DNA of 64,000 nt from Cephalopachus bancanus (Eukaryota; Chordata; Mammalia; Primates; Tarsiidae): positions 3,038,001 to 3,102,000 of the forward strand of contig JAPVLO010000179.1 in the NCBI GenBank assembly GCA_027257055.1. Reading direction: 5' to 3'. This document shows positions 12,381 through 24,199 of the stretch, in pieces. The stretch's first letter is position 1; every line of letters starts with the position of its first letter. The translations under genes and the position numbers were made by a program. The notes under the pieces were generated by a model. That model ran no database searches, was not told the origin of the DNA, and saw only the letters and a program-made list of their open reading frames with translations.

Positions 12381-13154
12381 CCAACATGTCCCTGTTCACT
12401 GTCCTCAACAAGCCAGCACCTCCATGGTGAGCAATGATTTCTAGTATTCTCCCAGGCTAAGAGGATGCTGAGGAGAAGGAAGGTGTTGAGCACCTATGAA
12501 GAGACTGTCTTGTTGCCCCTCTTAACTACAGTGGGCGTCTTCTTGCCAGACCTATATTTTTATGCCTAATCACTGCCATCTAGTGGTTATTTTAATATCA
12601 GTTTTACATAAAACGCTAGGATGACTTAGCATCATTCTTAACAGGCTGGAGATATGTTCCTTGGGAGTTGTACAAAAAAATTAAAAACAGGATTTGCAGG
12701 AAAAAGGAGACTAATCTAAGTAAATATTTATAAAATAAAACATTTTTCTTTTTCTATTTTTCAGGTAGCAAGATGGATGGGTTTTGCCAAGGCGTTGTAA
12801 AATCTTGTCTTTAAGAGTTGACCTAAATAATCAGATTAAATCTCGATGTAGGCTGCTTAGGAAAATAAAAATCTTCTCTGAAAATATTTCCCCAGTCTTT
12901 CTCCAAAGATTGTCTCTGCTTTAGTTATAATACTTATAATGCAAATGATTGGTTGCAATGTACATTCCCTTCATGAAATTAAAAATAGTCACTCATACTC
13001 TCATTTACATATATTCTTCTCCAAGACAGATAAATTCTCGTTCATCTTTGGTAACAATGATATGATTTACAAATCTGAAGTTCAGACAAAGAAAATCAAA
13101 ACATGCACATCAAAAGAAAAGGATTTTAGCATTATAAGTACTTATTAAACAGAG
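12381..13154. other. Unrecognised DNA
   Basis: No gene or named repeat. Reading frames such as 12939-13148 lack any family resemblance. Confidence 0.55.
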
Positions 13155-13340
13155 ATATTCATTGAGCTTCATAATATTTATTGAGCTTCTGAGAAGTCCT
13201 GAAAGAGATTCAAATATAGACTCAGCAGTTTCTTGGCCTAGTTTCTTAGAATCTAGAGAAAGGAGATTAGCAAATAAATAGTTCAGGTGAAATGCAGAGT
13301 GTGATGCAAGAGAGTCTGTCCAATATATCTGGAAATTGCA
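13155..13340 (-). repeat. L2-like 3' fragment
   Basis: 'ATAATATTTATTGAGCTTCT' followed by 'TTAGCAAATAAATAGTTCAG' and 'TGTGATGCAAGAG' follows the reversed L2 3' end. It is highly diverged. Confidence 0.5.
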
Positions 13341-14066
13341 ATAATATAGGATTAAAATCCTGAAGATGCTCCCTAGGCTGCTGGTTTCAAATGCCGGGGC
13401 CTGGGAACTGCTTAACACCAAATGTTCTCTCAGATAAATTGGAATCTATCTTCAGTACCCATTAAGGGACCAGCGAGAATGTCAAAGTTGCTTTGGGATT
13501 TCAGGTATACCTTTGGTGACCAATGCACAGCCTCAAATGTCTGAATCCCGGGAATCTTTGAGGACATCTTGCCTAAAATTTCAACAGTGAATCTTGTGAG
13601 GATGGAATATGCGAAAATAAAGCAGATCCCCAAAAATCACTGTCACGGTATATGACTCAGAAAAAATGGGGGAAAATGCCTTAAGATAAGGCTGTCTTGA
13701 GGGGAGACTGTTTTGTTTTGTTTTTAGAAAGCCTGAGGTGTTTTCTTTTTTTGAAACTTCACAACCCTCATCACGACCTAGTGCACCAGGAAGAAGGAAG
13801 GCATGTGTCACACTGGAGCGGAAGCCAAAACCACCACTCGCAGCCACCTGTATGGCTGAGAACAGAGGGGAAGGCAGCCATTCGTGGCAGTCTACACCGG
13901 ACAAGGGACTCCTCCAGGCACACAACTGCTCCACTCTAAATGAAGACCAACTGCGTCCTGATTTATTTCTGAAATGGTTCCAAATCCTAATTTGAGAAAC
14001 AGGAGGCTCTCATTTATGGAAGACCAGCAGAGACTGTACCCCTTTGTCTGTTTGGAAAATTAAAGT
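13341..14066. other. Unrecognised DNA with overlapping short reading frames
   Basis: Frames at 13581-13934 (minus) and 13697-13995 (plus) overlap each other. Neither shows a known domain. GC content is somewhat higher around 13780-13920. I see no reason to call a gene. Confidence 0.5.
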
Positions 14067-14079
14067 AATAAAATTACCA

Positions 14080-14377
14080 GCAGGGCTCAGTGGCTCAGCC
14101 TGTAATCCCGCGCCTTGGGAGGCTGAGGTGAGTGGATTGCCTGAGCCCGAGGGTTCGAGACCCACCTGGGCAACTTGGCAAGACCTCATCTCTACAATAA
14201 ATCAAAATGAGCCGGGCGTGGTAGGGCCCGCCTATAGTTCCAGCTCCTTGGAAGGTTGAGGCGGAAGGATCGCTGGAACCCAGCAAGTGGAGGCTGCGGG
14301 GGCCGGGAGCGGCCACTGCACTCCAGTCTGGGTGACAGAGTGAGACTCCAACTCAAAAAACTAAATAAATAAAATAT
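14080..14377 (+). mobile_element. Alu, 'AAATGAGCC' linker subfamily
   Basis: A full dimeric Alu with a perfect 13-bp duplication, AATAAAATTACCA, at 14067-14079 and 14378-14390. The left arm keeps CAACTTGG and the linker reads ATCAAAATGAGCC instead of ATCAAAAATTAGCC. The A-tail contains AAAT units. Confidence 0.95.
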
Positions 14378-14576
14378 AATAAAATTACCAACATGATTTC
14401 CACAGTTCCTAAGATGTGAATAAAATTTAACTGAACCTTTAAAGAAAACAAGACTGTGGATGAATTTAAAACTTTGCAATGCATTTATTAATGACACATA
14501 CAGGAGTCTGTGCTATGACATATGGATACATGTATAGTTTTCAGGTGATCTAGACTGTTTTAAGAACACAGCTTGA

Positions 14577-14879
14577 GCCGGGCTCGGTGGCTCAGCCTGT
14601 AATCCCGGGCCTTTGGGAAGCTGAGGTGAGTGGATTGCCTGAGCCCGTGGGTTCAAGACCCGCCTGGGCAGTGAGACCTCATCTCAACAATAAATCAAAA
14701 AAAAAAATCAGCTGGGCGTGGTAGCGCAAGCCTGTAATTCTGGCTACTTGGAAGGCTGAGGCGGAAGGACCGCCGGAGCCCAGCAGATGGAGGCTGCAGT
14801 GGCTGGGAGCGGCCACTGCACTCCAGTCTGGGCAACGGAGTGAGACTCCAACTCAAAAAAAAAAAAAAAGAAGAAGAAG
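14577..14879 (+). mobile_element. Alu, 5-bp-deletion subfamily
   Basis: Dimeric Alu flanked by ACAGCTTGA at 14568-14576 and 14880-14888. It has GGGCAGTGAGACC in the left arm, AAATCAGC in the linker and CTGTAATTCTGG in the right arm. The tail ends in a short AAG repeat. Confidence 0.95.
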
Positions 14880-14939
14880 ACAGCTTGAAAAACCTAAAGG
14901 AACAAACGTTATGTGTGGCCTTTGGAAATTTTCCCTCGT

Positions 14940-16437
14940 ATAGCAATTTCCTTTTTTTCCCCATTTTTATTTTAGATTCAGAGAGTATACATGCATGTTT
15001 GTTTATGGACAGATTGTATAGCAGTGGGGATTGGGGTCCTTCTCCAGATAGCGAACATTGTACCCAATAAGTAATTTCTGAATCTTAGCCCTCCCGCCCC
15101 CCCGCCACCTTCCCCCTTATTGGTGTCCCAGTGTCAATTCGTTCCATCTTTATGGCCATTTAGCTCAGTGTTTGGTTTTCTGTGTCTGTCAGGTCATTTC
15201 AGATAATGATCTCCAGCTCCACTCATGTTGATGCAAAGGACATGATTTCATTTTTTTACAGCTGCATAGTATTCCATTATATATAATATTTTCTTTATCC
15301 AGTCAATTGTTGGTGCACACTTAGTTGGTTTCATGATGTTGCTATTGTGAGTCGTGCTGCAACGAACATATGAGTACAGGTATCTTTTATTTTTTAATTC
15401 TTTTGAGTTGTAGTCTCTCTCCGTCACCCAGGCTGGAGTACGGTGACACTCTCACAGTCACCCCATCGACGATCTGTTGGGTGCAGGTGATCCTTCTGCC
15501 TCAACCTTCCAAGTAGCCCAAACAACAGGCGTATGCCACCACGCCAGGCTAATTTTTGACTTACTGTAGAGATGAGGTCTCGTCAAGTTTCCCAGGCTGT
15601 TCTTGAACCCGTGGGCTCAGGCAATCCCCCCACCTTGGCCTCCCAAAGTGCTGGGATTACAGGCTTGAGCCACTGCGCCCAGCCCAGGTATCTTTTTTAT
15701 ATAATTATTTCTTTTCTTACTACCTTCTAGTATTGGGATTGCTGGGTCAAATGGTAATTCAGCTTTTAGTTATTTGAGAAGTCTCTATGCTGTTTTCCAT
15801 ACAGGCTGAACTAGTTTACAATCCCACCAACAGTGGGTGAGTGGTCCCTTTTCTCCACAACTGCACCAACATCTGTTGTTCTTTGACTTTTTAATAATGG
15901 CTATTCTGACTGGTGTAAGGCGATATCTCATTGTGGATCAATTCTCATTTCTATGATGATTAGTGATGTTGAGTATTTTTTCATGTTTGTTGGCCACTTG
16001 TGTGTCTTCTTTTGAGAACTGCCTATTCGTGTCCTGCGCCCACTTTTTGATGGGTTGGGTTCTTGTGTGTGTGTGCTGAGTTGTTTGAGCTCTCTGTAGA
16101 TTCTGGATATTAGCCCTTTGTCTGAGGCATAGTTTGCAAATATGTTCCCCCATTCAGTAGGGTTTCTTTTCACTCTGTTGATGACTTTTTTTGCTGTGCA
16201 GAAACTTTTTTTAGTTTAATTAAGACCCATTTGTCTATTTGTGTTTTTGCTGCAACTGCTTTTGGGGTCTTCATAAATTCTTTGCCTAGGTTGTTGTCCA
16301 GAAGAGTGTTTCCCAGGTTTTCTTCTAGGATTTTAATACTTTCAGGTCTTACATTTAAGACTTTAATCCATCTTGAGTTAATTTTTATATTATATACCAA
16401 TTTCTTGACTAGAGTTTCTTCAAGAGCTAGTCAGTAA
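14940..16437 (-). mobile_element. L1 3' half, reverse, with a nested Alu
   Basis: Read on the minus strand this is the end of ORF2 and the 3' UTR of an older L1. The minus-strand frames at 15928-16173 (with a [18 protein letters not shown] stretch) and 16170-16400 (with a [10 protein letters not shown] stretch) are ORF2 C-terminal segments. An Alu at 15389-15685 splits it. The 3' UTR differs from the G-rich type at 4800-4970, so this is another, older subfamily. 5' truncated. Confidence 0.85.
15389..15685 (-). mobile_element. Alu, reverse, nested in L1
   Basis: Reverse Alu starting with its oligo(T) tail remnant and ending GCGCCCAGCC. A 12-bp duplication, CAGGTATCTTTT, lies at 15377-15388 and 15686-15697. 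Many substitutions show it is among the older copies. Confidence 0.94.
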
Positions 16438-16663
16438 TCAATTTAGCATTCAGCACTCAGAAAATGGTCAAAATGCTACAGAACCAGGGCATAAGGGCTC
16501 AGTGTAACTTTTTCAATTGTTTTTTTATTAAAAAAATAAATATTTTAAAAATCCCAGCACTCACTAACTGTGCAAAGAAAAAAAATCATAAAAATAAAAC
16601 TCCCAACACCCAGAGTGTACAGGAAGTGGAAAGACAAACATTCAATTAAAAAAACAATTTCAA

Positions 16664-16957
16664 ACCGGGCTCGGTAGCTCAGCCTGTAATCCAGCGCCTT
16701 TGGGAGGCTGAGGTGAGTGGATTGCCTGAGTCTGCGGGTTTGGGACCCGCGTGGGCAGCGAGACCTCATCTCTACAGTAAATCAAAAAATCAGCCGGGCG
16801 TGGTAGCGCGTGCCTGTAATTCCAGCTACTCTGAAGGCTGAGGCGGAAGGATCGCCGGAGCCCAGCAGGTCGAGGCTGCGGTGGCCGGGAGCGGCCACTG
16901 CACTCCAGTCTGGGCGACAGAGTGAGACTCCAACTCAAAAAAAAAAAAAAAAGCAAA
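16664..16957 (+). mobile_element. Alu, 5-bp-deletion subfamily
   Basis: Dimeric Alu with GCGCCTTTGGG, GGGCAGCGAGACC and the AAATCAGCC linker. The flank AACAATTTCA is roughly repeated as CAAAATTTCA after the tail. Poly(A) near 16937-16952. Confidence 0.93.
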
Positions 16958-17272
16958 ACAAAATTTCAGGTTTGGCTTCCGTGCAGTTCCATACACTGTA
17001 AGTATCTGAACATCCTTTAAGATGATGGAATCAGCAATGCGTGAGACATTCTCAATAGCTCACTGGCTTATTGGAAACTTGGGACAGTACACAAACAGCA
17101 GAGCAACTGTCATAGAAAATGTGATGGTAGAGTTAATACTGCAAAATGTTTAGAACTTTTAGGAACATTTTAGAAAAAGGACAGAAACTAGGCCTTTGTG
17201 TTCTACCCAGCTTTGCTTTTCTTCCCTTTATTTTTTCACCCCCTCCAACCTTGAGAAAAGCATGTGTATGTG

Positions 17273-17275
<3 letters not shown>

Positions 17276-17315
<40 letters not shown>
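17276..17315 (+). repeat. (CA)n microsatellite
   Basis: About 20 uninterrupted CA units. It is probably length-polymorphic in the species. The neighbouring TGTGTATGTG is a small related run. Confidence 0.97.
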
Positions 17316-17317
<2 letters not shown>

Positions 17318-17329
17318 TGCACGTAAGAA

Positions 17330-18050
17330 GTCCCATGTCATATCTCCAGCCCACATGTCTCTCCTCAACTCATATATTCAACAGCCCAGTTGGTATCTCC
17401 TAAAATCTAACATAATCAAAACGGAGTGACTACTTTTCTCACAGTCTTGCCCTTCGTAATTCATGACAGCTTCACTCTTCCAGCTGCTCAGGCATAAAAC
17501 TTTGGAATCGTCCTTGATTTCTTTTTCACAAAACCCACCTCTGATTTGTCAGCAAATGCTATCAACTCTGCCTTCAAAATTCATCCTGAATCCAGCCGTT
17601 CCCCACGAGCATCACAGCCACCACCTCTCACCTAGCTCATCGCAATAGTCTTTGCACTGGTCTCCAAGCTTCCTCACTTGTTGCCCTTTGCTCTATTTTC
17701 CAAACACCAGTAAGAATGATTCTGTTGCAATGTTAAGACAAGTCATGTCAAGCTTTTGCCAAAAATCTTCCAATGATTTCCCTTCCCAGTCAGTAATGGC
17801 CAACATCCTTAAAATAACCAAAGACCCTGCATTATCTTTGAGTCCTTGCTCCTTGGCTCTCTGACCTCATTTCTCCTGCTTTACTTCTTTCTCTCTCCAC
17901 TCTGGCTACCCTGACCTGGAACACACCAGGTTCACCTACACTGAGTCTACACTGGCTCTTTCCCACGCCTGAGCCCCACTGTGCCCTAGATAGCCCATTC
18001 CCTCGCTCCTCCCTTTTTTGTGATATACATCTTCCTTCATGGGATCTAAA
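17330..18050 (+). repeat. L2 LINE, ORF2 3' part
   Basis: Order of recognised phrases: 'CATGTCTCTCCTCAACTCAT', 'TTGGAATCGTCCTTGATTTC', 'GCACTGGTCTCCAAGCTTCC', 'CTTCCAATGATTTCCC' and 'TACCCTGACCTGGAACACAC'. These follow the L2 reverse-transcriptase 3' region and beyond. Decay is heavy, as usual for L2. Reading frames at 17463-17864 are leftovers of this element, not host genes. Confidence 0.75.
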
Positions 18051-18489
18051 ACTGCTGATGGTTAACAATAACCTGATCACACACGGAAGTGACTGGAAAC
18101 TACACTCATTAAACTCAATACATCCTCAATACATCCTCTTAGCCAGAACCCCAGAAATGCCTGCAGCCCTCCATTTCCAGGAAGCACAAAGGGGAAATCT
18201 GAGTGGAAAGTGACAGTGCTCTTAACTGATTCTTGTGAAAATATCTTTTACAAATTTTTAAATTGTATTTTAGAGTTGTGGAATGCCTGTAAAGATTTGC
18301 TTCATAAGTAAACCATGTGCAAATAATGCCTGGTCTTCTAGAGAGCCCTCTCTCCCCTGGGAGTGGACATGGTACCCAATGGATGGCTGTATGCCCCTCA
18401 CCTCCCCTCTCCCTACTAGTTGTGCCCGGCATTAGTTGTTTCCACCTTGTGCTTACGTGCCCATCAGTTAGAGCCCACTGATAAGTGAG

Positions 18490-21400
18490 AACATACAATA
18501 TTCAGTTTTCTGTTTCTGTGATGGTTCACTTAGAAGAACGTCCTAAAGCTGCATCCATGCTGGTGCAAAGACCATAATTTTGTTCTTCTATATGGCTATG
18601 TAGTATTCCATCGTGTATATTTCCCACATTTTCTTTATCCGGTCTGCTTTTAATGGGCATCTGGGTTGGTTCCATATTTTTTCTATTGTGAATAGTGCTG
18701 CAGTGAACATACATGTGCAGGTGTCTTTTAGGTGGGCAATTTATGTTTCTCTGGATATATTCCCAGAAGTGAGATCGCTGGGTTATATAACTCAGTTTTT
18801 AGTTCTTTGAGAAAATGCCACACTGCTTTCCACAGAGGTTAAACTAACTTACATTCCTACCAACAGTGTAGAAGCATTCCCCTTTCTCCACAACATCACC
18901 AGCATGTTTGTTTTTTGAGTTTTTAATGATAGCCATCCTGACTGGTGTGTGTTAGCATCTCATTGTAGTTTTGATTTGCATTTCTCTAACGATTAGTGAA
19001 ATTGAGTATTTTTTTTATGTTTGTTAGCTGCTTGGATGACTTCCTTTGAGAAGTATCTGTTCATGTTTGCTCACTTTTTAACGGGGTTATTTGCTTTTTC
19101 CCAGTCAATATTTTTGAGTTCCTTGCAGATCTTGGATGTTAGGTCTTTGTCAGGTGCATAGTTTGCAAATATTTTTTCCCATTCTTTGGGTTATCTCTTT
19201 GCTTTCTGGACGGTTTCTTTTGCTGCGCAAAACTTTTCCATTTGATGAGTTTCCACCTGTCAATCTTAACATTTGCTTTTGAGGACTTGGCCATGAATTC
19301 ATTGTCTAAGGTGGACTTCATTGCTACTGATGACCAGTAGGGTGTCCCCTAAGTTTTCTTCTAAGATTTTTATAGCTTGGGATTTCACATTTAGGTCCTT
19401 GATCCATTTTGAGTTCATTTCTATATCTAGTGACAGGTAAGGATCCAGTTTCATTCTTCTGCATGTGGCTAGCCAGTTTTTCTAGCACCACTTACTAAAT
19501 ATGGTATCTTTTCCCCAATGTTTGATTTTGTTGACTTTGTCAAAGATAAGTTGGTGGAAGGTCTGTGGTTTTATTTCTGGATTCTCTGTCCTGTTCCATT
19601 GGTCAATGTGTCTCCTTTTGTAAGAGTACCATGCTCTCTTGTTTACTGTAGTCGAGTAGTTAGGTTTAAAGTCTGGAAGTATAATGCCTCCAGCCTTGTT
19701 TTTTTTTTTGATGAGAAGTGCTTTAGCTATTCAGTACCTTTTTTGCTTCTATGAGAATTTTTTATTGTCTTTTCTAAGTCTGTGAAAAATGCTGGTAGTC
19801 TGATAGGAATTGCATTGAATCTGCAGATTGCCTTGGGTAGGATGGGCAACTTGATGACACTGGTTCTAATCCATGAGCATGATGTATTCTTCCATTTGTT
19901 TGTGTCATCCTGGAATTCTTTGAAAAGTGTTTTGTAGTTCTCATTATAAAGGCCTTTTACTTCTTTGGTTAAATGGATGTTGAGGTATTTTCTTTTTTGT
20001 GGCTAATGTGAATGGAATTGTGCTTTTTATTTGATTCTCAGCCTGTTTATTATTGGTGTTTAAAAATGCAACAATTAAATTTAAAATTGTTTTTCACATG
20101 TTTACTTTCTATCTTGAGACTTTACTGAAGTAGTTTATCAGTATGAGGAGGTTTTTGATAGACTCTCTAGGATTTTCCAGGTATACAATCTTATCATCTG
20201 CAAAAAAGGATAATTTAATTTCGTCTTTCCCTATTTGGATACTCCTAATTTCTTTCTCCTGCCTGATTGCTCTGGCTAGGACTTCTAGTACTATGTTAAA
20301 TAGGAGGAGTGAGAGTGGGTATCTTTGTCTTGTTCCATTTCTTAGGGGGAATGCTTTCAGTTTCTGCCTCTTAAGCATGAGGCTGGCTGCAGGTTTGTCA
20401 TAGGTGGCTCTCATTATTTTGAGGAATGTTCCTTTGATGCCTAAGTGTTCGAGGCTTTTTATGAGGGATGTTGTATTTTACTGATGGTTTTCTGCATCTA
20501 ATGAGATGATCAGGTACTTCTTGATTTTACACATTTTTATATGATGGATTACATTTATTGATTTACATATGTTGAAACCAGCCTTGCATTCTGGTAATGA
20601 AGCCCACCTTGTCATGATGGATGACTTTAAAATGTGTTATCGGATATGATTTGCCAAAATCTTGTTGTGGATTTCTGTATCTGAGTTCATCAGATAAATT
20701 GGCCTGTAGTTTTCTTTCCTTGTTGGATCTTTGCCATTTGGGGGTATCAGGGTGATTTTGACTTCATAGAATGAACTAGGGAGAATTCCTTCCTTCTCAA
20801 TTGCCTGGAGTATTTTCAATAGGATTGGTATCAGCTCTCCTTATACCTCTCGTATTCAACTGAGAAATCATCTGGCCCAGGGCTTTTTTGGTAGGGAGGT
20901 TTCTTATTATTGAGTAGATTGCTCAGTTTTATTTTGGTCTATTTAGGATTTTAATTATTTCCTGTTTCAATCTTGGGAGGTTATGCAATTTCAGGAATTC
21001 CTTCATTTTTCTCTAGATTTTCTAGATTATTCAAATATAGTTTTTCATAGTAATCTCTGATAGTCTTTTGTATTTCTTCAGAGTCAGTTGCAACACTACC
21101 TTTCTTTTTTTGCTTCTAATTGTATTCGCTCAAATTTCTTCTTCTTTTTTAGCTGTTAATATGGCCAGTTTTATCAATCTTATTTATCCTTTCAAAGAAC
21201 CACCTTTTTGTCTCATTGATCTTTTTTTGCATGATATTTTGGATCTCTATTTCATTTACCTGTGACTTTATTTTAATAATTTCAATTTTCTACTAATTCT
21301 AGATTAGATTACTCTTGTCATCTGTATCTCCCTTAGGTGTGGCATTAGCTGTTTACTTGAGATATCTATTTTCTTGATATGTGTGTGAAACTCTATAAAC

Positions 21401-22300
21401 TTCCCTTATCAGCACCGGTTTCATTATATTCCAGAGATTTTGGTGTGTTGTGTCTGTGGTTTCATTTGTTTCTAAGAATCTTTTTTATTTCTGCCTTGAT
21501 TTCTGTATTAACCCCAAACTCCTTCAGAAACATGTTGTTTAATTTTCATGTATTTATTTGTTTGGGGGTTTCTTGTTGATGACAATATTTGTTTTTATTT
21601 CACAGTGGTCTGAGAAGATGCTTGATATGACTTCAACCTTTTGAAATTTGTACATACTTAGTTTATGTTAGAGTATGTGGTTGGTCTTAGAGTGGTTTCA
21701 TGTGCCAATGAGAAGAATGTATATTCTGTGGTTGTTGGGTGAAATGTCCAGTAGCTGTCTATTAGGTTCAATTGGTCAAATGTTGAGTAAAGGTTTCTGA
21801 TTTCCATGTTAATTTTTTACCTTGATGATCTGTCTAAGGCGGTTACTAGGGTATTAAAGTCTCTGAATATATTTGTATGACTGTCTATGTCCTCTCTTAG
21901 TTTAATTAGCAATTGTTTTGTAAATCTGGGTGCTTATATAGTGGGAGTATATATATTCAAGATGGATGTTTCTTGCTGGTAAATTGAGACTTTTATCAAT
22001 GTGTAGTGTCCTTCAGTGTCCTTTTTAACTTTTATTGGTTTAAAGTTTATTTTATCTGATTTGAGAATAACCACTCTTGCTCTTTTTTCTTTTCCATTTG
22101 TCTGGAAGTTCTTTGTCCAGAACTTAATCTTGAGCCTGTGGGTGTCATTTGCAGTGAGATGGGTTTCCTGATGACAACAGAAGGAGGAATTACGTGTCTT
22201 TATCCAGTTTGTCACTCTATGTCTTTTGAGTGGCACGTTCAGTCCATTAAGACAATTACTGATATGTGGGGGGTTGTTCCTGTCATATTGCTATTAAAGT
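18490..22300 (-). pseudogene. L1 ORF2 remnant of the reverse element
   Basis: This is the endonuclease-reverse transcriptase gene of the near-full-length L1. The piece at 21934-22236 is the endonuclease N-terminal region and keeps the QETHL motif with its catalytic Glu. The piece at 20637-20819 carries the stretch before the reverse transcriptase core. The piece at 20109-20414 carries [12 protein letters not shown] and the intact catalytic FADD motif. The piece at 19139-19321 lies C-terminal. Many stops and frameshifts separate the pieces, so no protein can be made. The catalytic FADD survives while the frame is lost, as expected for neutral decay of a once active copy. Confidence 0.85.
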
Positions 22301-22309
22301 GTTGCTTTG

Positions 22310-23141
22310 CCATGCCAAAAGGAAAAAAATAAACAGTTCCATTAAAAAGTGGGCAAAAGACATGAGTAGACACTTCTCAAAAGAAGATATACAGGCAACC
22401 AACAAACACATGAAAAAGTGCTCAGCCTCACTCATCATCAGAGAAATGCAAATCAAAACCACATTGAGATACTGCCTAACCCTAATAAGAATGGCCATCA
22501 TTAATAAAACAAACAACAACAGATGCTGGAGAGGATGCAGAGAAAAAAGAATGCTTCTACACTGCTGGTGGGAATGCAAACTAGTGCAACCTCTCTGGAA
22601 GACAGTGTGGCAATTTCTGAAAGAACTACAAATTGACTTTCCATATGACCCAGCAATTCCCCTATTAAGAATATAGCCGAAGGAACTCAAATCATTCTGC
22701 AAAAAAGACACCTACACACGTATGTTTGTTGCAGCTCTATTCACAATAGCAAAAACATGGAACCAATCATGTTGTCCATCGAAGCTGGACTGGATAAAAA
22801 AAATGTAGTACATATGCACAATGGAATATTATGCAGCCATAAAGAAAGATAAATGGACTTCATAGCAACTTGGATGGATTTGGAGTTGATCATACTCAGT
22901 GATCTATCACAGACACAAAGAATAGAGTACCATATGTTCTCACTCATAAGTGGACTTTGAACAATTATAATACTATAGGAATTGGCAGTAGTGGGAAACT
23001 GTCAGGGGAGGAGGGTGGGATTGGCAGTTGAGGGAAACTGCTAGAAGAGGCAGGGACACAACCTCATCAGCAAGATACCTGCACAATCAACGTTTGTATA
23101 CCTAACCCTGAATTGTACCCCACATCTTTATAATAAAAAAA
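22310..23141 (+). mobile_element. L1 3' fragment, forward, nested in reverse L1
   Basis: A 5'-truncated young-type L1 holding the ORF2 C-terminal end and 3' UTR. It is flanked by GTTGCTTTGC at about 22300-22309 and 23143-23152, a 10-bp duplication. The host L1 resumes on the other side (spacer, then ORF1). The open frame 22266-22676 runs across the 5' junction, keeps the Cys-rich C-terminal motif (CWRGC, then CWWEC) and ends in a stop within ORF2. The 3' UTR has the paired G-rich units at about 22980-23045. Confidence 0.9.
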
Positions 23142-23399
23142 GGTTGCTTTGCTTTTTAGATTTTGTGGTTGATTATTATCGTCTGTAAACTCTGTTTGCC
23201 TGTGCTTTTGCAATAGGTGGAATTGTTCTTTCGATTCTGTGCTTAGAACCTTCTTATGCATGTCCTGGAGTGGCTAGTCTGGAAGCAGCATATTTTCTTA
23301 GGGACGAGATGTCTGGGAAGGATTTTAATTCTTCTCCATTAATGAAGTTTTGCTTCATTAATGGTGTAGGAAATTCTTGACTGGACATTGCTTTTCTTT

Positions 23400-24150
23400 A
23401 AGAATGTTGAAGATGGGACCCCAGTCCCTTCTGGCTTGTGGGGTTTCTGCTAAGATGGCTGCTGCAATTCTGATGGGTCTTCCTTTATAAGTGGTCTGTT
23501 CCATCTCTCTAGCTGACTTTAGGATTTTTTTCTTTCATGCTCATCTTGTGGAGATGGATTATTATGTGTCTTGGTATAAGTCTTCTCATGTAGTACCTCT
23601 CAGGAGTTCTCTGAATCTCTTGAATCTTCATGACCACCCCTCTGGCATGATAGGGGAAATTTCCTTGGATGACCTTTTGGAAAACTTGATCCAAGAAAAC
23701 TTCCTCAGTTTCCCCTTCTCTCTCAGAGATGCCAATGAACTGTAGATTTGGTCTCTTTACATAATCCCAAAATTCTTATAGGCTTTGCTCATTCTTCCTG
23801 AGTCTTTTCTCCTTGTTTTTATTAGATTGAGTTAGTTCAATATTTCTATCATCAAGCTCTGAGATTCTTTCCTTTGCCTGGTTGATTCTGCTGCCCAGGC
23901 TTATAATTGTGTTTTGAAATTCCAGGAAAGTATTCTTTATTTTCAGAGGTTCAGGTTAGACCTTTCTTCTATTGGCCAGCTCAGCTTTTACTTCCTGCAC
24001 TGTCTTCATTGCCTGGATGATCTGTGTGTCAATCTTCTAGTGGCCTTCCTTGACTGTCTTTGCCAATCATGTGCTAAATTCTATGTCTGTCACCAGGGCT
24101 GAATGGGTTCCGTTGCTTAGGATCTGGGAAGCTCCTTTGTGGGTGTTGAG
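23400..24150 (-). pseudogene. L1 ORF1 remnant
   Basis: ORF1 of L1 makes an RNA-binding, trimer-forming chaperone protein. The minus frame at 23509-23694 contains RTPERYYMRRLIPRHIIIHL followed by MKEK, which matches the C-terminal RNA-binding part in order and spacing. Upstream (on the minus strand) the coiled-coil region is still readable in pieces. A perfect 12-bp stem with a 5-base loop has arisen just past its C-terminal end at 23336-23364. Stops prevent expression. Confidence 0.8.
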
Positions 24151-24199
24151 TTTTAAGGTTCTGAGATTGCCAGTGTTTTTTCACTGTTCTTTTTGTTTT

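Noticed and set aside
13581..13995. Overlapping frames on both strands with moderate GC content
   Set aside because: No known motif and no sign of splice sites or a processed pseudogene tail.
17133..17403. Frames with (CV)n or (HT)n runs
   Set aside because: Translations of the (CA)n microsatellite.
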